From the NCBI GenBank assembly GCA_005889515.1, contig VBHE01000108.1, positions 9,983-17,380 of the forward strand: 7,398 nt of DNA, given 5' to 3'. Below the pieces are notes generated by a model, which was not told the origin of the DNA, did not search any database, and worked only from the letters and a program-made list of their open reading frames with translations. Below, one piece after another: positions 6,079 through 7,398 of the stretch; position 1 is the stretch's first letter; every line of letters starts with the position of its first letter. Both the position numbers and the translations under genes were made by a program. Origin of the DNA: Chloroflexota bacterium (lineage in GTDB: Bacteria > Chloroflexota > Dormibacteria > Aeolococcales > Aeolococcaceae).

Positions 6079-6084
6079 ATCCTA
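6079..6084 (-). promoter_or_regulatory. Possible -10 element of the dehydrogenase-methyltransferase-queCE operon
   Basis: TAGGAT on the minus strand (6084 to 6079) fits the TANNNT pattern of high-GC bacteria. It would start transcription near 6072, giving a leader of about 30 bases that carries the strong Shine-Dalgarno. No convincing -35 is seen. A short stem just upstream, GCCGG-GGCT-CCGGC at 6102-6089, follows the stop of the SHOCT gene and could be a weak terminator. Read-through from the SHOCT gene into the operon is also possible, since both face the same way. Confidence 0.35.
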
Positions 6085-6113
6085 GAGAGCCGGAGCCCCG
6101 GCGCAGGACCGGA

Positions 6114-6425
6114 TCAGGACGGAGGCGGCGGCGGGGGCGGCGCGGTGCCGGCCAGGTCGGCGCGGCGCTCGAGGTACTCGGAGCGGGTGACCTCGCCGCG
6201 GGCGTAGCGCACGTCGAGCTCGTCGAGACCCGGGGAGCGGAATGGGGTCGCGAGGTGGGGCGTCCCGGGGCGGCTGCTCAGGAACGCGCGCACCAGGTAG
6301 ACGACCGCGGCGATCACGAGCAGGACGGCGACGAAGCGCAGGACCGTCGCCAGCACCCACTGCCACTCGCTGACCCGGTGAACGGCGAAGCCCGGACCCT
6401 GGAAGACCGGCCTCTTCATGACCAT
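6114..6425 (-). CDS. Small membrane protein with C-terminal SHOCT domain and polyproline tail
   Basis: 103 residues. One membrane span lies at about 24-48 (VLATVLRFVAVLLVIAAVV region). It is followed by a short linker and a SHOCT-type motif at 67-91: L-D-E-L, R-Y-A-R-G-E-V-T, then E-Y-L-E-R-R-A-D-L. The tail ends in seven consecutive prolines (96-102) and a serine. SHOCT (short C-terminal) domains are common at the ends of small bacterial membrane proteins and are thought to mediate oligomerisation; the function of this one is unknown. ATG 6425 is chosen because AGGAG at 6437-6433 lies 7 bases upstream; the second ATG, 6419, lies too far from it. It is divergent from the GNAT gene with 85 bases between starts, and its stop lies 71 bases before the dehydrogenase start. 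Confidence 0.8.
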   Translation of the reverse strand: MVMKRPVFQGPGFAVHRVSEWQWVLATVLRFVAVLLVIAAVVYLVRAFLSSRPGTPHLATPFRSPGLDELDVRYARGEVTRSEYLERRADLAGTAPPPPPPPS

Positions 6426-6493
6426 CGACGTGCTCCTCTCTGGTGGGCCGCCCCGCGGGATTGCTTTCGAAGACGTTCCGCATAACCAGCGTG

Positions 6494-6499
6494 TAACCT
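6494..6499 (+). promoter_or_regulatory. Possible -10 element for the GNAT gene, near-leaderless transcript
   Basis: TAACCT fits TANNNT and ends 11 bases before ATG 6511, so the transcript would begin only a few bases before the start codon. No Shine-Dalgarno precedes ATG 6511, which agrees with leaderless or near-leaderless translation. No good -35 is visible. Confidence 0.3.
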
Positions 6500-6510
6500 C
6501 CGATGCGCCC

Positions 6511-7143
6511 ATGCCCCAGCGTCCCGGCCCCGCCGTCCGCCGCGCGACCGCCGCCGATGTCCCGGCGCTCGCCGGAACCCTGGCGCGGGCGTTCCGCGAC
6601 GACCCCGTGTTCCGCTGGCTCTTCCCCCTCGGGCATTCGCGGGAGGCGCGGAACGCCGCCTTCTTCGAGGTCGAGCTCCGCCATCTGCACCTCCGCCACA
6701 ATGAGGTGTGGACCGCGGACGAGGGGGCGTCCGCCGCGCTCTGGGACCCGCCGGGTCGCTGGAAGGTGCCGCTCACCACCCTGGCCCGGGTGGGGCCCTC
6801 GCTCATCCGGCTCCTCGGGGCTCGGACACCGATCGGGCTGCTCGGCCTCAACCGGGTCGAGGCCCGCCATCCCCCGACCCCGCACTGGTACCTCGCGATC
6901 CTCGGCACCGACCCGGACCGGCAGGGCCGGGGGCTCGCCTCGGCGGCGCTGGCGCCGGTGCTCGCCCGCTGCGACGCCGAGGGAACCCCGGCCTACCTCG
7001 AGACCGCGACCCCGGAGAACGTGCCCTTCTACGAGCGCCACGGGTTTGCGGTGACCGGCGAGGCGACCCTGCCCCGCGGCCCCCTTCTCTGGCTGATGAC
7101 CCGGCCACCTCGCCGAGGCGGCGCCGGACCCCCGACACCCTAG
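6511..7143 (+). CDS. GNAT-family N-acetyltransferase
   Basis: 210 residues from ATG 6511. The fold signature is clear: an opening VRRATAADVPALAGTLARAF typical of GNAT beta1-alpha1; the acetyl-CoA pyrophosphate loop in D-P-D-R-Q-G-R-G-L-A at about 134-143 (Q/R-x-x-G-x-G/A type); and the late N170-V-P-F-Y-E-R-H-G-F179 segment of motif B. These enzymes transfer acetyl from acetyl-CoA to an amine; the substrate is unknown. A WYLAILGTDPDRQGRG arrangement is common among GNATs of high-GC soil bacteria. An in-frame ATG at 6418 exists, but using it would overlap the start of the divergent SHOCT gene and add about 31 residues of non-family sequence, so 6511 is preferred. It ends 42 bases before the next gene on the same strand, so the two could be co-transcribed. 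Confidence 0.87.
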   Translation: MPQRPGPAVRRATAADVPALAGTLARAFRDDPVFRWLFPLGHSREARNAAFFEVELRHLHLRHNEVWTADEGASAALWDPPGRWKVPLTTLARVGPSLIRLLGARTPIGLLGLNRVEARHPPTPHWYLAILGTDPDRQGRGLASAALAPVLARCDAEGTPAYLETATPENVPFYERHGFAVTGEATLPRGPLLWLMTRPPRRGGAGPPTP

Positions 7144-7146
7144 ACT
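7141..7146 (+). promoter_or_regulatory. Possible -10 element before the alpha/beta hydrolase gene
   Basis: TAGACT overlaps the GNAT stop codon and fits TANNNT. It would start transcription near 7153, before the purine-rich GGGAGAGGGAGAG (7166-7178). No -35 is recognised. The hydrolase may instead be read from the GNAT transcript. Confidence 0.25.
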
Positions 7147-7185
7147 CCGGCAGATCCGACACCGTGGGAGAGGGAGAGTGAGACC

Positions 7186-7398
7186 GTGATCCGCATGTCC
7201 GTGCCCGCGCCGCTGCTGCGGGCGGCGGTGCGCACGACCTTCCGGCCGGTGCTCGGACGGGGGATGCCGGTGGGCGTGCAGCGCGCGCTCTGCGAGGCGC
7301 TGCTCCGGCCGCTCGCCGTCACCCGCGGCGCCCGGATCCGCGCCACCGAGCTGGGCGGCGTCCCGACGGAGGTCGTGGAGCACGACGGCGCCGACCGG
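7186..7398 (+). CDS. Probable alpha/beta hydrolase (esterase/lipase, HSL-like), N-terminal fragment
   Basis: 71 residues are visible; the frame is open to the right edge. GTG 7186 follows AGGGAG with a spacer near 9; ATG 7195 in the same frame is an alternative. The segment resembles the helical cap of hormone-sensitive-lipase-type esterases: an amphipathic N-terminus (LLRAAVRTTFRPVLGRGMPVGVQR), then a G-A-R-I-R turn and the strand T-E-L-G-G-V-P-T-E-V-V at about 54-64, which in this family precedes the HGGGY oxyanion-hole motif. That motif and the catalytic Ser/Asp/His lie beyond the window, so the call rests on the N-terminal pattern alone. Confidence 0.55.
   Translation, partial: MIRMSVPAPLLRAAVRTTFRPVLGRGMPVGVQRALCEALLRPLAVTRGARIRATELGGVPTEVVEHDGADR

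Noticed and set aside
6089..6102. Five-pair hairpin with GGCT loop after the SHOCT gene
   Set aside because: Too short for a confident terminator in DNA this GC-rich; it is mentioned only with the promoter next to it.
6418..6510. Upstream ATG 6418 as start of the GNAT protein
   Set aside because: It overlaps the divergent SHOCT start, has no ribosome site, and adds residues outside the GNAT fold.
1..7398. tRNA, rRNA, CRISPR array, insertion sequence, prophage or attachment site
   Set aside because: No cloverleaf, spaced repeats, transposase or integrase motifs, or terminal inverted repeats were seen on either strand.

Overview
The window is uniformly high-GC DNA with strongly G/C-ending codons, mostly TGA stops, GTG starts and very tight gene packing. 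This fits a free-living high-GC bacterium such as an actinomycete or a Chloroflexota/Dormibacterota-type soil lineage. The sequence alone cannot decide between these. I see no phage, IS, tRNA, rRNA or CRISPR feature.

Layout. (1) The left edge holds a minus-strand DedA-family membrane protein whose C-terminus runs off the window. (2) A 195-base divergent region follows (to ATG 855; it contains the alternative GTG 819), with two perfect short palindromes, a hairpin and promoter-like elements. (3) Next is a plus-strand gene for a large exported protein with a cysteine-rich, SpaA/CNA-B-like N-terminal half, a beta-rich middle and about four DUF4214 repeats at the C-terminus. (4) Two strong hairpins at 2612-2713 separate it from the convergent genes. 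(5) A tightly packed minus-strand operon, read 6042 to 2722, encodes a D-2-hydroxyacid dehydrogenase, an orphan beta-class DNA methyltransferase, QueC and QueE. The junctions are a CTGA overlap, an ATGA overlap and a 2-base gap. (6) A small SHOCT-domain membrane protein (minus) lies upstream of that operon and is divergent from (7) a GNAT acetyltransferase (plus). (8) The right edge holds the start of a probable alpha/beta hydrolase (plus).

How the genes fit together. QueE and QueC catalyse consecutive steps of 7-deazaguanine (preQ0) synthesis: CPH4 to CDG, then CDG to preQ0. FolE and QueD, needed before them, are not in the window. The most interesting point is that a DNA methyltransferase without a restriction partner is translationally coupled to queC. 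The ordinary reading is queuosine tRNA modification beside an epigenetic methyltransferase. A link to modified DNA bases is possible but has no direct support here, because no DpdA/TGT-type transglycosylase gene is visible. The second point of interest is the uncharacterised DUF4214 surface protein.
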